Below are positions 33,523 through 42,714 of a stretch of DNA of 64,000 bases, piece after piece. Source of the stretch: Tumebacillus permanentifrigoris (GTDB lineage Bacteria > Bacillota > Bacilli > Tumebacillales > Tumebacillaceae); assembly GCF_003148565.1 (NCBI RefSeq), contig NZ_QGGL01000009.1, positions 62,001-126,000 on the forward strand, written 5' to 3'. The position numbers and the translations under genes were made by a program. The notes under the pieces were generated by a model that worked only from the letters and a program-made list of their open reading frames with translations, did not search any database and was not told the origin of the DNA. Position 1 is the stretch's first letter; each line of letters begins with the position of its first letter.

Positions 33523-34296
33523 CCGCGAGATGCCCTCTTCCCGCTTCACTTCGTCGAGGAGTTTGCGATCTTCCTTGGTCAGTTCAAGCGATTGCAGCAG
33601 GTCCGGGCGGCGTAGCAGGGTGCGGCGCAGCGATTCCTTGCGCCGCCAGCGCTCTACGTTGCCATGATGCCCAGAGAGCAACACATCGGGCACCGACCAG
33701 CCACGAAACGCTGCTGGGCGGGTGTAATGCGGGTATTCGAGCAAGCCTTCGCGAAACGAATCGAGCACGGCCGATGTGTTATTCCCCAACACGCCTGGCA
33801 ACAACCGCGTCACGCTGTCCACGATCACCATCGCGGGCAACTCGCCCCCGGTCAACACATAATCACCAACGGAGATCTCGTCGGTGACCAAGTACTCCCG
33901 GATGCGCTCGTCATAGCCTTCATAGTGACCGGCGATGATCACCAAGTGCTCCTCAGAGGCGAAATCGAGCGCTTTGGCTTGCGAATAGACCTCGCCCTGC
34001 GGACAGGTCAAGATCACGCGCGGGCGGCGCTTGTCCTGCTGTGCAGAGGCTTGACCAGCCTCTGGTGGCTCTGTAAGCGCCTCCACAGCGGCGAAGATCG
34101 GCTCGGGCTTGAGCACCATGCCGCCGCCGCCCCCATACGGGGTATCGTCGACGGTGTTGTGCTTGTTCGGCGAGTAGGCGCGGAAGTCGATCAAGTTGAT
34201 CTCGACCAGCCCCTCACGGCGCGCTCGTCCCAGAATCGAACTGTTGATCACGCCTTCAAACATTTCTGGAAAGATGGTTACGATGTCAATACGCAA
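33520..34296 (-). CDS. trmD: tRNA (guanine37-N1)-methyltransferase TrmD
   Basis: TrmD methylates G37 of tRNAs reading CNN codons and prevents frameshifts. TTG at 34296 is chosen because GGAGG lies eight bases upstream; an earlier TTG at 34311 overlaps that site. The 258-residue product has [27 protein letters not shown], and the trefoil-knot AdoMet site with [20 protein letters not shown]. It ends before a terminator, as the last gene of the unit rather than coupled to rplS. Confidence 0.97.
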   Translation of the reverse strand: MRIDIVTIFPEMFEGVINSSILGRARREGLVEINLIDFRAYSPNKHNTVDDTPYGGGGGMVLKPEPIFAAVEALTEPPEAGQASAQQDKRRPRVILTCPQGEVYSQAKALDFASEEHLVIIAGHYEGYDERIREYLVTDEISVGDYVLTGGELPAMVIVDSVTRLLPGVLGNNTSAVLDSFREGLLEYPHYTRPAAFRGWSVPDVLLSGHHGNVERWRRKESLRRTLLRRPDLLQSLELTKEDRKLLDEVKREEGISR

Positions 34297-34318
34297 TGCT
34301 GTCGCCTCCAACCATCGA

Positions 34319-34843
34319 TCAGTCCAGCAGGCCCGGCAAGATATGTACCAGAACTTTTTTGTTGACTACATCCACATCCAACACACACTCCGGAATCACC
34401 GGCAGCAGGATGTCCTTGCCCTTGGGCGGTTTCACGACATACACGTCGTTCGCCCCTGGTTGGAGCACGTCCCGGAGGACGCCGAGCTCCTGTCCCTCAT
34501 CCGACACGACTTGGCAGCCAATCAATTGGTAGATAAAGTACGTATTCTCCGGCAGCTCGACCAGTTCGGTCTCAGGGACCATCAAGTCGCCACCCTTGTA
34601 CTTTTCCACATCGTCGATGTTAAAATGCCCCTCGAATGTCAGCAGGATGAATTGTTTATGTGGTCGGGACGAAGCAACTTTCAACTTAATTGGCTTGGGG
34701 TGATTCGGATGCACGAGCAACAGCTGCGAGCCGGTCTCGAAACGGACATCATCGAAGTCTGTTCGCGAGACAACTCGTACTTCACCGCGCACCCCTTGGG
34801 TGTTCACCAAGTGGCCGACGAGGATCAGTTTCTTTTCACTCAA
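34319..34843 (-). CDS. rimM: Ribosome maturation factor RimM
   Basis: RimM binds S19 and helps assemble the 30S head. The 174-residue product has the N-terminal barrel with [17 protein letters not shown] and the C-terminal PRC barrel with [17 protein letters not shown] and [19 protein letters not shown] at 34843 overlaps the stop of ylqD in TTGA, so translation is coupled. Confidence 0.96.
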   Translation of the reverse strand: MSEKKLILVGHLVNTQGVRGEVRVVSRTDFDDVRFETGSQLLLVHPNHPKPIKLKVASSRPHKQFILLTFEGHFNIDDVEKYKGGDLMVPETELVELPENTYFIYQLIGCQVVSDEGQELGVLRDVLQPGANDVYVVKPPKGKDILLPVIPECVLDVDVVNKKVLVHILPGLLD

Positions 34844-35259
34844 ACAGCATCACCCGCACGACGAATTTCCACGACCACGCCATCCTTGAGCACGATCTCG
34901 GTGCCTTGAACGGTTTCTTCCCAGATGTCGCCAACGCTCACGTTCACGGAAGATTCCACTTGGCCGCCGGGGATTTCCGAGTTGATCGGCGATTGTTGAA
35001 TCTGTACGAGTTGTTGCATCAGTTGCTCACGACGCTCCATGCGAGCGCCGCGCTCTTGGTTGATGCGGGCGGTCAGGCCTTGAACAGCTTCCGGGCCATG
35101 TTGCTCAGCGTCTGCCAGTGCTTTGCGCGCTTGGAATTCGATCTGTTCCAGCTCATGCTGGATCTGTTGGATCGCTTGGTTGATTTCACCGGTGATGCCC
35201 TGCTTGGTCTGTTCGGTCAGAATCAATTTAATCCCGACGGGTACTTTTACAGTCAACAA
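34840..35259 (-). CDS. ylqD: YlqD-family protein
   Basis: The 139-residue product has VKVPVGIKLILTEQTKQGI, a central helical coiled-coil-like part (about 30-75) with IQHELEQIEFQARKALADA, and a C-terminal small domain with VGDIWEETVQGTEIVLKDG. It matches the ylqD position between khpA and rimM. TTG at 35259 follows AAAGGAG. Function is unknown. Confidence 0.9.
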   Translation of the reverse strand: MLTVKVPVGIKLILTEQTKQGITGEINQAIQQIQHELEQIEFQARKALADAEQHGPEAVQGLTARINQERGARMERREQLMQQLVQIQQSPINSEIPGGQVESSVNVSVGDIWEETVQGTEIVLKDGVVVEIRRAGDAV

Positions 35260-35297
35260 TGAAATTCACACTCCTTTGGTATGTGCCTTATTATACC

Positions 35298-35333
35298 ACA
35301 AAAAAGCTAGGAAGCATCCGCTTCCTAGCTTTC
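35298..35333 (-). terminator. Hairpin between khpA and ylqD
   Basis: The stem AAGCTAGGAAGC/GCTTCCTAGCTT, with a four-base loop, is followed on the minus strand by TTTTGTGG. A TATAAT lies just after it (35290-35295), so ylqD may have its own promoter. Confidence 0.75.
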
Positions 35334-35339
35334 GTTGTG

Positions 35340-35567
35340 TTACACGATTTCGATCGTGACTTTTTCGGACTGTCCCGTAGCGGCGGCCGCGACGACTGTG
35401 CGCAGCGCCTTCGCTACTCGACCTTGCTTGCCGATGATCTTGCCCATATCAGAGGGAAAGACGGACAGTTCGTACACGATCGCGTCCTCCGTGATCCGTT
35501 CGGTGACCCGAACTTGATCCGGTTGGTCGACAAGTGCCTTCGCAATGGTTTCCACCAGTTGCTTCAT
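35340..35567 (-). CDS. khpA: KH-domain RNA-binding protein KhpA (YlqC)
   Basis: KhpA binds RNA and, with KhpB, affects cell elongation and division in Firmicutes. The 75-residue product is a single KH domain with the loop GKIIGKQGR. It starts two bases after the rpsP stop, so translation is coupled. Confidence 0.95.
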   Translation of the reverse strand: MKQLVETIAKALVDQPDQVRVTERITEDAIVYELSVFPSDMGKIIGKQGRVAKALRTVVAAAATGQSEKVTIEIV

Positions 35568-35569
35568 GC

Positions 35570-35842
35570 TTACTTGCCTGCTTTCGCTTCGTGTACCTTC
35601 TTGAGGATGCCGGTCTTAGAGAAAAGGTTCTTCACGGTGTCGGACGGTTGTGCGCCCTGGTTCAGCCATGCGAGTGCTTTTTCTTCGTCGATGTTGATCT
35701 GAGCCGGTTGGGTAACCGGGTTATAGGTACCGATCTCCTCGATAAAACGGCCATCACGCGGAGAGCGGGAATCTGCGACTACCAAACGGTAGAACGGAGC
35801 TTTCTTTTGACCCATGCGTTTCAGACGAATCTTAACTGCCAT
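35570..35842 (-). CDS. rpsP: 30S ribosomal protein S16
   Basis: The 90-residue product opens [20 protein letters not shown], the S16 signature, and has [13 protein letters not shown]. It lies between ffh and khpA as in B. subtilis. Confidence 0.98.
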   Translation of the reverse strand: MAVKIRLKRMGQKKAPFYRLVVADSRSPRDGRFIEEIGTYNPVTQPAQINIDEEKALAWLNQGAQPSDTVKNLFSKTGILKKVHEAKAGK

Positions 35843-35932
35843 TGTAATTTCACCTCCACAGAATCAAAATCATATCATAACTTCCGTTCCAATGGAACAG
35901 AAAACTTGAAAACTCGTGAATTTTTTCGGGGA

Positions 35933-37285
35933 TTAGGGCATGAACGGCAATTTGAAGCCTTTGCCCTTCTTGCCTTTCATCTTTTTCGCCATACCGGAGA
36001 ACTGTTTCATCATCTTCTGCATCTCTTCGAATTGCTTCAAGAGGCGATTGACTTCCTGAACCGATGTGCCACTCCCGGCAGCGATGCGCTTGCGGCGGCT
36101 GGAGTTGATCACGCCCGGCTCCGTGCGCTCCGTCGGGGTCATCGAGCGAATGATCGCTTCGATGCGGCCAATCTGCTTGTCATCGACGTTGGCGTTCTGC
36201 AACCCTTTGACCTTGTTCATGCCTGGCAGCATGCCCATGATCTGGTCGAGCGGACCCAGTTGCTTAACTTGCTGCAACTGGTCGAGGAAGTCATCGAGCG
36301 TGAAGTCGGCATTGCGCATCTTCCGTTCAAGGTCGATCGCTTTGTCCTTGTCAATGCTCGCTTGGGCTTTCTCGATCAACGTGAGCACGTCGCCCATCCC
36401 GAGAATTCGGGAGGCCATCCGGTCTGGGTGGAAGGGTTCGATCGCATCGATCTTCTCCCCGGTGCCGGCGAACTTGATTTGCGTGCCTGTTACGGCACGA
36501 ATCGAGAGCGCTGCACCACCGCGTGTATCCCCGTCGAGCTTGGTGAGGATCGCACCCGTCACGTCGAGCTGAGTATTGAAGCTCTCGGCGACGTTGACGG
36601 CATCTTGACCGGTCATCGCGTCGACGACGAGCAGGATCTCGTTCGGTTGTACCGTTTCCTTGATCTGCTTCAGTTCGTCCATCAACGCTTCATCGATATG
36701 CAAACGGCCTGCGGTGTCGATCAGGACATAATCGTGACCATACGACTTGGCATGCTCCAGCGCTTGGCGGGCGATCTCGACCGGGCTGACCTCGTTGCCG
36801 AGGGAGAACACCGGTACGTCGAGCTGTTCGCCGAGAACTTGGAGCTGCTTGATCGCGGCCGGACGATAGATGTCACAGGCGACAAGCAACGGTTTCTTGT
36901 GGTCTTTCTGCAGAAGACGCGCCAACTTGCCGGTGTGGGTGGTTTTACCCGCGCCTTGCAATCCGACCATCATATATACGGTCGGGGCTTTCGGGCTGAT
37001 GGCGAGCTTCGATTGAGCACCGCCCATCAACTCGGTAAGTTCCTCGTTGACGATCTTGATGACGTGTTGTCCCGGGGTTAGGCTTTGCAGGACTTCCTGT
37101 CCAACTGCACGTTCCTTGACCTTCGCCACAAAGTCTTTGACGACTTTGAAATTGACGTCGGCTTCCAGCAACGCCAGCCGCACTTCCCGCATGGCTTCTG
37201 CGACGTCCGATTCACTCAGTTTGCCCTTGCCCCGCAGACGGTTGAAGGTATCCTGCAATCGGTTCGCTAATCCTTCGAAGACCAT
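35933..37285 (-). CDS. ffh: Signal recognition particle protein Ffh
   Basis: Ffh carries nascent membrane proteins to FtsY and the translocon. ATG 37285 is chosen because GGGAGG lies six bases upstream; the ATG at 37291 abuts it. The 450-residue product has the N domain, the G domain with GLQGAGKTT, DTAGRLHID and TKLDGDTRGG, and the Met-rich M domain (about 300-450) with MGMLPGMNKVKG and KKMKGKKGKGFKL. It follows ylxM in one operon. Confidence 0.98.
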   Translation of the reverse strand: MVFEGLANRLQDTFNRLRGKGKLSESDVAEAMREVRLALLEADVNFKVVKDFVAKVKERAVGQEVLQSLTPGQHVIKIVNEELTELMGGAQSKLAISPKAPTVYMMVGLQGAGKTTHTGKLARLLQKDHKKPLLVACDIYRPAAIKQLQVLGEQLDVPVFSLGNEVSPVEIARQALEHAKSYGHDYVLIDTAGRLHIDEALMDELKQIKETVQPNEILLVVDAMTGQDAVNVAESFNTQLDVTGAILTKLDGDTRGGAALSIRAVTGTQIKFAGTGEKIDAIEPFHPDRMASRILGMGDVLTLIEKAQASIDKDKAIDLERKMRNADFTLDDFLDQLQQVKQLGPLDQIMGMLPGMNKVKGLQNANVDDKQIGRIEAIIRSMTPTERTEPGVINSSRRKRIAAGSGTSVQEVNRLLKQFEEMQKMMKQFSGMAKKMKGKKGKGFKLPFMP

Positions 37286-37304
37286 AGCCATCCTCCCTTG
37301 TCGG

Positions 37305-37640
37305 TTATTCCTCGATCAACTCGCACACCAGACTTGCGATCTGGGCGCTTTCCTGTTGGTACGGGCTGTTCTCGAGGAGCGACAACACCCGACTTCCGAC
37401 TTCGCGGCGGCGTTCAAACCGCTCGACCAAGTGCAACTTCGCCTCATAATCGAGCAATTGTGCGCTCGCTCGGCGGATGTTGTCGTGCACAGCCTGTCGA
37501 CTGATCTCAAACTGTTCAGCGATCTCCGCCAAACTGAGGTCATCCAGGTAGTACAGTTCCACAAATTCTCGCTGCTTCTCGGTGAGCATAACCCCGTAGA
37601 AGTCGTATAACAGGTTCATCTGGGTGGTCTTTTCGAGCAT
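37305..37640 (-). CDS. ylxM: SRP-associated helix-turn-helix protein YlxM
   Basis: YlxM is a small partner of Ffh and 4.5S RNA. ATG 37640 follows GAGGGGCG. The 111-residue product has LYDFYGVMLTEKQREFVELY and the helix-turn-helix LAEIAEQFEISRQAVHDNI, with a coiled C-terminus. It is the first gene after a strong promoter. Confidence 0.95.
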   Translation of the reverse strand: MLEKTTQMNLLYDFYGVMLTEKQREFVELYYLDDLSLAEIAEQFEISRQAVHDNIRRASAQLLDYEAKLHLVERFERRREVGSRVLSLLENSPYQQESAQIASLVCELIEE

Positions 37641-37685
37641 GTCCGACGCCCCTCTGCCTGTCAAGTCGATTTGCTTTACAGACGT

Positions 37686-37714
37686 ATATTACTGAAAAGC
37701 GAACGTGTTGTCAA
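37686..37714 (-). promoter_or_regulatory. Promoter of ylxM-ffh
   Basis: A consensus TTGACA, a 17-base spacer and TAATAT lie between ftsY and ylxM, so ylxM-ffh can be transcribed apart from smc-ftsY. Confidence 0.8.
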
Positions 37715-37734
37715 CTCTCTCATAAAAATTCTTT

Positions 37735-38673
37735 TTATTCGTGTTCTTCCTGCTCTCCAGAGAACAGTGCAGCCACGAATTCCTGTGGTACAAACGGTTG
37801 CAGGTCGTCGATCTTCTCGCCGAGTCCGACGAATTTCACGGGTATTTCCAGCTCTTTGCGGATCGCGATCACGATTCCGCCCTTCGCCGTGCCATCGAGT
37901 TTGGACAGCACGATGCCGGTGACGCCAGCGGTGGCGCCGAACAATTTCGCTTGTTGCAACGCATTTTGGCCGGTGGTGGCATCGAGAACGAGCAGGACTT
38001 CATGCGGAGCATCCGGCAGTTCGCGCTTGATGACGCGGTAGACTTTGTTCAATTCGTCCATCAGGTTGGATTTGTTCTGGAGGCGTCCTGCCGTGTCGCA
38101 GAGCAGCACATCCGCTTTGCGAGCGCGTGCGGCGGCGAGACCGTCATAGATGACAGCCGCCGGGTCAGAACCTGCCGATTGCTTGATCACGTCGACCCCC
38201 GCCCGCTGACCCCAGACTTCGAGTTGCTCAATCGCCCCAGCGCGGAACGTATCGCCCGCAGCGAGGATGACTTTCTTGCCTTCGGATTTGAACTTATGCG
38301 CCAATTTGCCGATCGTCGTGGTTTTGCCGACGCCGTTGACGCCGACGAACAGGATGACGGTCAGCTGGTCGTTCGGAGCCATGCGCAGACCTTCTTGCTC
38401 CTCGCTTCCCATGAGATCTGCGAGCTTCTCTTGGAGGACAGGGCGCAACTCTTCGGCTTGCGAGAGTTTGCGCTTTTTGACCTCGACACGCAGTTCGTCC
38501 ATGATCTCCATGACGGTGTTGACGCCGACGTCCGCCATGATCAGCGCTTCCTCTAATTCCTCGTAAAACTCTTCATCAATTTTGCGACCGAACGTGATGA
38601 TCGATTCGACCTTGCCCAAGAAGGCATCGCGCGTCTTGGAGAGACCTTCCTTGATCTTGCTGAAAAAACCCAT
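37735..38673 (-). CDS. ftsY: Signal recognition particle receptor FtsY
   Basis: FtsY is the membrane-side GTPase that receives the SRP. The 312-residue product has a short N domain (MGFFSKIKEGLSKTRDAFLG) and the G domain: GVNGVGKTTTIGKLA, AAGDTFRAGA, CDTAGRLQNK, LSKLDGTAKGG. It lacks the long acidic A domain of E. coli FtsY, as usual in Bacillus. It lies downstream of smc. Confidence 0.98.
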   Translation of the reverse strand: MGFFSKIKEGLSKTRDAFLGKVESIITFGRKIDEEFYEELEEALIMADVGVNTVMEIMDELRVEVKKRKLSQAEELRPVLQEKLADLMGSEEQEGLRMAPNDQLTVILFVGVNGVGKTTTIGKLAHKFKSEGKKVILAAGDTFRAGAIEQLEVWGQRAGVDVIKQSAGSDPAAVIYDGLAAARARKADVLLCDTAGRLQNKSNLMDELNKVYRVIKRELPDAPHEVLLVLDATTGQNALQQAKLFGATAGVTGIVLSKLDGTAKGGIVIAIRKELEIPVKFVGLGEKIDDLQPFVPQEFVAALFSGEQEEHE

Positions 38674-38696
38674 GCCAACTACTCCCTTCTCCTATA

Positions 38697-38717
38697 AAAA
38701 GGCGACTCCGTCACCTA
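38697..38717 (-). terminator. Short hairpin between smc and ftsY
   Basis: A 6-bp stem, GGTGAC/GTCGCC with a three-base loop, is followed on the minus strand by TTTTTATAGG. It could attenuate read-through from smc to ftsY. Confidence 0.5.
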
Positions 38718-41700
38718 GGTTGCCAATTCCATCGCTTGATCGACCAATCGCACAGAGACGACCTTGGAGACGCCCGATTCTTGCATCGTAATACCATAGA
38801 GGACATCAGCGCCCTCCATCGTGCCTTTGCGGTGCGTCACGACGATGAACTGCGTCTGCTTGGAAAAATCTCGCAGGTACATCGAATAACGCGCCACATT
38901 GGCATCGTCGAGCGCCGCTTCAACTTCGTCGAGGACACAGAACGGCACCGGCTTGATGCGCAGGATGGCAAAAAGCAACGCCAGCGCAGCCAGTGCGCGT
39001 TCTCCGCCAGAGAGCAGTTGCAGGTTCTGCAACTTTTTGCCCGGTGGCTGAGCAACCACGTCGATGCCGGTGGTTAGCGGCTTCTCAGGATCGGTGAGGG
39101 TCAAGTCTGCACGTCCACCGCCAAACAGCGCAACGAACACGTCAGAAAACTGCTCGCGAATCGCGTAGAACGTCTCATTGAAGCGCTTCGACATCTCATC
39201 CTCGATCTCGCGAATCACTTCATACAGTTGTTCGACTGCCGTGGTCAGATCGTTGCGTTGCTCGGTCAGATAGGCGTGACGTTCCTGCATCCGGGCATAC
39301 TCCTCGATCGCACCATAGTTGACGTCGCCTAAGCGCTCGATCTCTCGACGGAACTCTTGAACTTTGCGCTTGGTGATCGCCAGTTCCTCAGGCATCGGGT
39401 AGCGTTCCTTGGCCAGTTCAAATGAGATGTGGTACTCCTCGGCGAGCTTGGTCAGCGAGTTGTTCAACTCGACGTCGAGGCGGTTGACTTTGACCTCGTT
39501 GTGGTGAACGAGTTGTTCGAGGTTTTTCAATTGCAGACGAGCTTCGCGAAGTTGTGCCTCCATCTGTCTCATGCGACTGGCGAGACCCAGTTTAGCCTCA
39601 CGATGCAAATCCAGTTTGGTTTCCGCTTCCTTGCGGTGTTCCTCGAAGTTGGCGTACAGCGATTCAGCCGCGAGGAGCTCCTGTGCAGTCTCCTCGAGAC
39701 GCTGGGTTAGACCTTGACGTTCGCGCTCCCGCTCTTCGATCTCTTCGGCCAACTCCGCGAGGCGTGCCTGCAGGCGCAGGACATTGTTCATGACGCTCGC
39801 CTGTTCCTGCTCGACGCCTGCCAGTTTGACTTTGAACGCGGTGACTTCCTCGTTCACATCGGCAGCGACCGTCTGCTGTTCCCTGAGCACGGACTGCAAC
39901 TCATCGACCAGCCGTTGTAACGAGATCGTTTCAGACTCCAACACAACCAAGGAGTTGCGCACTTGATCTTGTTTGGAGCGATTGTCCTGCTCCTCTAGTC
40001 TGTACTGCCCCAATTCCAGTGTCACCAGTTCAAGGCGTTCTTCAACCCCACGAAGTTGCGCGGTGAGTTCACGAATTTGTGCGTCGTAGCTGTACATCGA
40101 CCCACGTTGTTGCTCACTGCGCTCCGACAAGCGGCGGATCTCATCCTTCGCTTGGACGAGTTGTGCTTCTTTTTGTTCATAGACAGATTGGGCGTCGGCG
40201 ATTTTCGTGTTCATCGCCTTCAGCTTGTCCTCCATCTCCTCGATCTCACGGGTACGACCGAGCAGGGATGTGCCCTTTTTCTGCACAGATCCTCCGCTCA
40301 TCGAACCTCCAGGATTGACGACATCTCCATCGAGGGTGACGATGCGCACTCGGTATTGCAACAGCCGAGCGAGCGCGTTGGCATCAGCGATCGCGCGGGC
40401 GACGACAACGGAGCCGAGCAGGTTGTCCACGATGTTTTGGTACTGAGCATCGCTTTTCACCAACTCAGAGCCGATGCCGACGAATCCGCTGTGGCCTTGG
40501 ATCGCCATGCGCTCCGACTTGCCGAGGGGTCGACCCTTGATGACATCCAGTGGCAAAAACGTCGCACGACCTCCGCCGCTGCTTTTCAAAAAATGAATGG
40601 CATCGCGAGCTGCTTTCTCATCGCGCACGACGACGCTCTGCATCGCGCCACCCAGTGCAGTCTCCATCGCCAGTTCGTACTCGCGCGGCACCTGCATCAA
40701 TTCAGCGACGGCTCCGTGCACGCCTTGAACATTCCCTCGTGTAGCTGCTTGCAAGACGTTGCGGACACCGACTTGGTAGCCACCGTACTGGGACTCCATA
40801 TCGCGCAACAGTTCTAGGCGGGAACGGTGCGAGGTCTGATCAGTTTGCCATTGGCGCAAGATCCCACTGCGCTTTTCTTGGTCGCGCGTTTCGGCGTCGA
40901 CTTTTTGGCGCAGGCTTTGCAGCATGTCGGTGACTTCTGCTTCCTGGACGCCTTCCTCACCGCGCTGCTTGTTCGCTTCGTCCAACGCCACGCGCAGTTG
41001 GGTGACGCGCTGGGTGAAGTCACGCTCCTCCTCGACTTGGCGAGCGATGCGGCGCTCCAGAATTTCGAGCGCGGATTCGAGATTTTTTAACTCGTTGCGC
41101 TTGGAGGCGCTGTCGTTGAGCTTCTCAATCAAGTCGGACTTCAAGCTCTCCACTTCACCCTCGCGTTCGGCGCGGTCGAGAAAGCCTTTGGCGAGGTTCA
41201 ACTTTTCCTCGAGATCGCGTTTTAACGATTCGATATGGGCGTGTAGTGCATCGGCCTTGGACTGCTCCTCGACGCGCATCGCGGTGTGCTGCTGATGCTC
41301 GCGGGTCAGTTTTTCCAACACGGAGTCGAGGTCGGTGTGGCTGGCCTGCAGGTTTTGTTGCCGCTCCTGCAGGAGCTTGCGGCGGCCTTCCGACTTTTCG
41401 TGCTCTTGGACAACCTCGACGAGTGCCTTTTGTGCCGCTTCGATCGATTGCTCGATCTGGGCGAGTTCCCAGCGCAGTTTTTCGTAATCCGCTTCTTGGA
41501 GGTTGACTTGTGCAGAACGATCGAGGTGATCGGCCGAGAGCTTTTCGCCCTCGCCGCTGCCTTCCTTCCAGCGCTGGTGCAGGTCTTCGATGTCGTGGAC
41601 GTAGAGCGCGACTTCGTAACGTTCGAGCTGCTGGCGAAGTTCTCGTGCTTCCTTGGCAACTTCGGCTTGGAAGCCCATCGGTTCCATCGACGCATCGAGT

Positions 41701-42290
41701 TCACCGATCACGTCCGCGATGCGGATCAGGTTGGCGGTGGTTTCGTCTAGTTTTTTCTCGGCTTCTTTTTTGCGGGATTTGTACTTGACGATCCCTGCTG
41801 CTTCCTCAAAAATCCCTCGTCGATCCTCCGACTTGTTGGACAGGATCTCGTCGATGCGGCCTTGGCCGATGATCGAGTAGGCTTCCTTGCCGAGGCCGGT
41901 GTCCATGAACAGTTCGGAGATGTCCTTCAAGCGACAAGTTTGCTTGTTGATCATATATTCGGAGTCGCCCGAACGGTATACCCGGCGGGTGACAGTGACT
42001 TCGTTGTAGTCGAGGTCTAGTTCACGATTGCTGTTGTCCAGCGTCAGAGAGACTTCGCAAAAGTTGACGGCCTTGCGACCATCAGACCCTGCAAAAATCA
42101 CGTCCTCCATTTTCGAACCGCGCAAGGACTTAGCGCTTTGTTCGCCGAGCACCCAACGGATCGCGTCGGAGATGTTTGATTTGCCCGAACCGTTCGGGCC
42201 GACGACAGCCGTCACGCCCGGCACGAATTCCAGCTCCGTGCGGTCGGCGAACGACTTGAACCCGATCGCCTCTATTCGTTTCAGATACAA
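38715..42290 (-). CDS. smc: Chromosome segregation protein SMC
   Basis: SMC dimers with ScpAB condense the chromosome. The 1191-residue product has Walker A GPNGSGKSNI (residues 32-41) in the N-terminal ATPase half, coiled coils (about 170-500 and 680-1020) and a hinge near 515-650. The C-terminal half has the signature [18 protein letters not shown] and Walker B FCVLDEVEAALDD. The start is TTG at 42290, with GGAGGGGAACAGG upstream; it gives the family N-terminus YLKRIEAIGFKSF. ftsY follows; rnc, its usual neighbour, is 2 kb upstream behind an insertion. Confidence 0.98.
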   Translation of the reverse strand: MYLKRIEAIGFKSFADRTELEFVPGVTAVVGPNGSGKSNISDAIRWVLGEQSAKSLRGSKMEDVIFAGSDGRKAVNFCEVSLTLDNSNRELDLDYNEVTVTRRVYRSGDSEYMINKQTCRLKDISELFMDTGLGKEAYSIIGQGRIDEILSNKSEDRRGIFEEAAGIVKYKSRKKEAEKKLDETTANLIRIADVIGELDASMEPMGFQAEVAKEARELRQQLERYEVALYVHDIEDLHQRWKEGSGEGEKLSADHLDRSAQVNLQEADYEKLRWELAQIEQSIEAAQKALVEVVQEHEKSEGRRKLLQERQQNLQASHTDLDSVLEKLTREHQQHTAMRVEEQSKADALHAHIESLKRDLEEKLNLAKGFLDRAEREGEVESLKSDLIEKLNDSASKRNELKNLESALEILERRIARQVEEERDFTQRVTQLRVALDEANKQRGEEGVQEAEVTDMLQSLRQKVDAETRDQEKRSGILRQWQTDQTSHRSRLELLRDMESQYGGYQVGVRNVLQAATRGNVQGVHGAVAELMQVPREYELAMETALGGAMQSVVVRDEKAARDAIHFLKSSGGGRATFLPLDVIKGRPLGKSERMAIQGHSGFVGIGSELVKSDAQYQNIVDNLLGSVVVARAIADANALARLLQYRVRIVTLDGDVVNPGGSMSGGSVQKKGTSLLGRTREIEEMEDKLKAMNTKIADAQSVYEQKEAQLVQAKDEIRRLSERSEQQRGSMYSYDAQIRELTAQLRGVEERLELVTLELGQYRLEEQDNRSKQDQVRNSLVVLESETISLQRLVDELQSVLREQQTVAADVNEEVTAFKVKLAGVEQEQASVMNNVLRLQARLAELAEEIEERERERQGLTQRLEETAQELLAAESLYANFEEHRKEAETKLDLHREAKLGLASRMRQMEAQLREARLQLKNLEQLVHHNEVKVNRLDVELNNSLTKLAEEYHISFELAKERYPMPEELAITKRKVQEFRREIERLGDVNYGAIEEYARMQERHAYLTEQRNDLTTAVEQLYEVIREIEDEMSKRFNETFYAIREQFSDVFVALFGGGRADLTLTDPEKPLTTGIDVVAQPPGKKLQNLQLLSGGERALAALALLFAILRIKPVPFCVLDEVEAALDDANVARYSMYLRDFSKQTQFIVVTHRKGTMEGADVLYGITMQESGVSKVVSVRLVDQAMELAT

Positions 42291-42466
42291 CCTGTTCCCC
42301 TCCAGAGCTTTAGATGGGCTTTCAACTAATCTATTCTATCACAGTGGTTCACTTCCTGTGCAGATGCACAAATAATCAAAAGGAAACGATTCCTTCACAC
42401 GCCCTTCATGGTCGTGGGGTACGATAGAGGTGTTGGAAAAAACTTCTCCTGAGGAGGAACACCGTG

Positions 42467-42568
42467 ATGAAAAAGGTGGCAAAGCTGCTGGAAGCGCTTT
42501 TTACCTTGCATCAGATGGATCGTGATTACGAGATGTACCGTGCGAATTCTTTGCAATCTGTACGGTAA
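42467..42568 (+). CDS. 33-residue ORF with a strong ribosome site and terminator
   Basis: ATG 42467 (or GTG 42464) follows GAGGAGG. The peptide opens MKKVAKLLEALFTLHQMDRD, probably amphipathic and helical, and ends LQSVR. A terminator follows 50 bases downstream. No family is recognised. The gene signals favour a real short protein, but no codon evidence can prove it at this size. Confidence 0.5.
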   Translation: MKKVAKLLEALFTLHQMDRDYEMYRANSLQSVR

Positions 42569-42613
42569 ATCGTGCAGACATGCAAACTTTTATATGATTT
42601 CCCCTTAATTGGA

Positions 42614-42650
42614 CGGCCAGTTTCGCGCTGGCGGTCTTTTTTTGTGCGTA
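42614..42650 (+). terminator. Terminator after the 33-residue ORF
   Basis: The stem GACGGCCAG/CTGGCGGTC has one mismatch and is followed by TTTTTTTG. Confidence 0.82.
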
Positions 42651-42714
42651 TTTTGCAGATGCTAGGGATGTGTGGGTACGGATTTTGACATGCATCTCAA
42701 AGGAGGTTTTCTAT

